Shown: positions 34,060-34,995 of the stretch, piece after piece
Layout of the letters: each line of letters starts with the position of its first letter
How positions within the stretch are numbered: position 1 is the stretch's first letter
Origin: Rubrobacteraceae bacterium
GTDB lineage: Bacteria > Actinomycetota > Rubrobacteria > Rubrobacterales > Rubrobacteraceae
Length of the DNA: 34,995 bases
Direction: 5' to 3'
Assembly: GCA_030448125.1 (NCBI GenBank)
Contig: JAUJNO010000004.1
Coordinates: 260,769 to 295,763 of the forward strand
Program-made: the position numbers and the translations under genes
Notes under the pieces: generated by a model
The model's database searches: none
Told to the model about the DNA's origin: nothing
What the model saw: only the letters and a program-made list of their open reading frames with translations

Positions 34060-34995
34060 GCCATTCGGCATGCTGGCCGAGCTCACCTACGACTGCCCGC
34101 TCCACTGCCCGTACTGCTCCAACCCGCTCAACCTCGCGGACTACCGCGAGGAGCTGACTACGGCAGAGTGGCAACGGGTGCTGAGTGAGGCGCGAGCCCT
34201 CGGCGTCCTGCAGCTTCACCTCTCGGGCGGTGAGCCGCTCCAGCGCCGCGACCTTGTTGAGCTTGTGGCCAGCGCCCGTGATCTGGGTCTGTATACCAAC
34301 CTCATTACGAGCGCCCTGGCTCTCTCGCCCCGGCGGGCGGAACAGCTAAAGACCGCCGGCCTCGACCACGTACAGATCAGCATCCAGGCCGACGAGCAAG
34401 CCCTCTCTGATCGTATAGCCGGCACTCCTTCATATGAACGCAAGATCGCGGCAGCTCGTCTGGTCAAGGAGCTGGATTGGCCGCTCACTTTGAATGTGGT
34501 CCTCCACCGCCACAACATCGATAGGATCGGCCGCATCCTCGATCTAGCCGAGGAGTTGGGAGCCGATCGGATCGAGCTGGCCAATACCCAGTACTACGGC
34601 TGGGCCTGGCGCAACCGCACAGCCCTACTGCCTAGCAGGACTCAGCTCGAAGGGGCCGAGGCGGTAGTACGCGCTGCACGCCAGCGCCTGGAGGGGAAGA
34701 TGGAGATCATCTACGTCATCCCCGATTACTACAGCAAGTACCCCAAACCCTGTATGGGCGGCTGGGGCCAGCGGCAGCTAACGGTGACACCCAACGGGAA
34801 TGTCCTACCCTGCCCCGCGGCGCACACCCTCAATCTTCCCCGAGCCACCGTGCGCGAGCACTCGCTGGCATGGATCTGGGACGAGTCGCCCCTCTTCCAA
34901 CGCTTCCGGGGAACGGAGTGGATGCCGGACCCTTGCCGGAGTTGTGATCGCCGCGAGGTCGATTTCGGCGGTTGCCGCTGCCAGGCGTTTCAGCT
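34052..34995 (+). CDS. pqqE: PqqE, radical SAM enzyme (cut by window end)
   Basis: Radical SAM/SPASM enzyme that cross-links Glu and Tyr of PqqA. ATG 34052 reads MNRPFGMLAELTYDCPLHCP, with the iron-sulphur cysteines C15, C19 and C22 (CPLHCPYC). LHLSGGEPLQRRDLVELVAS is the SAM-binding GGEP motif. ELANTQYYGWAWRNRTALLP, GWGQRQLTVTPNGNVLPCPA and the SPASM cysteines in DPCRSCDRREVDFGGCRC follow. The visible 314 codons lack the last part. The first codons overlap pqqD. Confidence 0.96.
   Translation, partial: MNRPFGMLAELTYDCPLHCPYCSNPLNLADYREELTTAEWQRVLSEARALGVLQLHLSGGEPLQRRDLVELVASARDLGLYTNLITSALALSPRRAEQLKTAGLDHVQISIQADEQALSDRIAGTPSYERKIAAARLVKELDWPLTLNVVLHRHNIDRIGRILDLAEELGADRIELANTQYYGWAWRNRTALLPSRTQLEGAEAVVRAARQRLEGKMEIIYVIPDYYSKYPKPCMGGWGQRQLTVTPNGNVLPCPAAHTLNLPRATVREHSLAWIWDESPLFQRFRGTEWMPDPCRSCDRREVDFGGCRCQAFQ

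Overview
The window looks like a chromosomal segment from a high-GC actinobacterium, most probably of the Rubrobacter type. This rests on the housekeeping order enolase, pyruvate kinase, FtsB/DivIC-like protein, DUF501, on the high GC content with frequent GTG/TTG starts, and on a PGPGW membrane protein. No 16S gene is present, so the taxonomic call is inference.

Layout. 1-3664: glycolysis and cell-division genes, all co-directional. 3688-3761: a tRNA with anticodon UAA but a short variable arm. 3762-5450: a lower-GC island beside that tRNA, with a two-gene module encoding a TIR/deoxyribosyltransferase-like (NDT-like) protein, a tyrosine-integrase remnant and a GIY-YIG-like remnant. 5483-19110: ordinary chromosomal genes (membrane protein, secreted protein, sirtuin, inositol-phosphatase family, PGPGW protein, HIT protein, OsmC, MFS exporter, aldo/keto reductase) mixed with small lineage-specific genes, decayed copies of one small membrane-protein gene, and a truncated TnpB.

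19110-28660: a decayed, mobile-element-scarred region. It holds a broken dipeptidase, a broken coiled-coil protein, a broken MFS exporter, an IS1182-like remnant, a frameshifted ferredoxin, a broken FAD dehydrogenase, an IS4-like remnant and an N-terminally truncated ClpC. Inside it is a second module: a 50-residue basic protein overlapping by ATGA with another TIR/NDT-like protein.

29288-34995: a PQQ island. A cupredoxin-like protein and a PQQ-dependent alcohol dehydrogenase, with the Asp-x-Asp pair typical of lanthanide-dependent enzymes, are followed by pqqA, pqqB, pqqC, pqqD and pqqE (cut by the window edge). pqqA-E would make the cofactor that the dehydrogenase uses. A 38-bp perfect palindrome and a GC-rich hairpin flank pqqA.

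Many conserved genes carry single-base frameshifts, mostly in runs of one base. This could be long-read assembly error, real decay, or both. I read through these lesions to identify genes and say so in each entry. The best candidates for something new are the two TIR/NDT-like modules (3946-4888 and 22835-23601) and the PQQ/lanthanide-type cluster.
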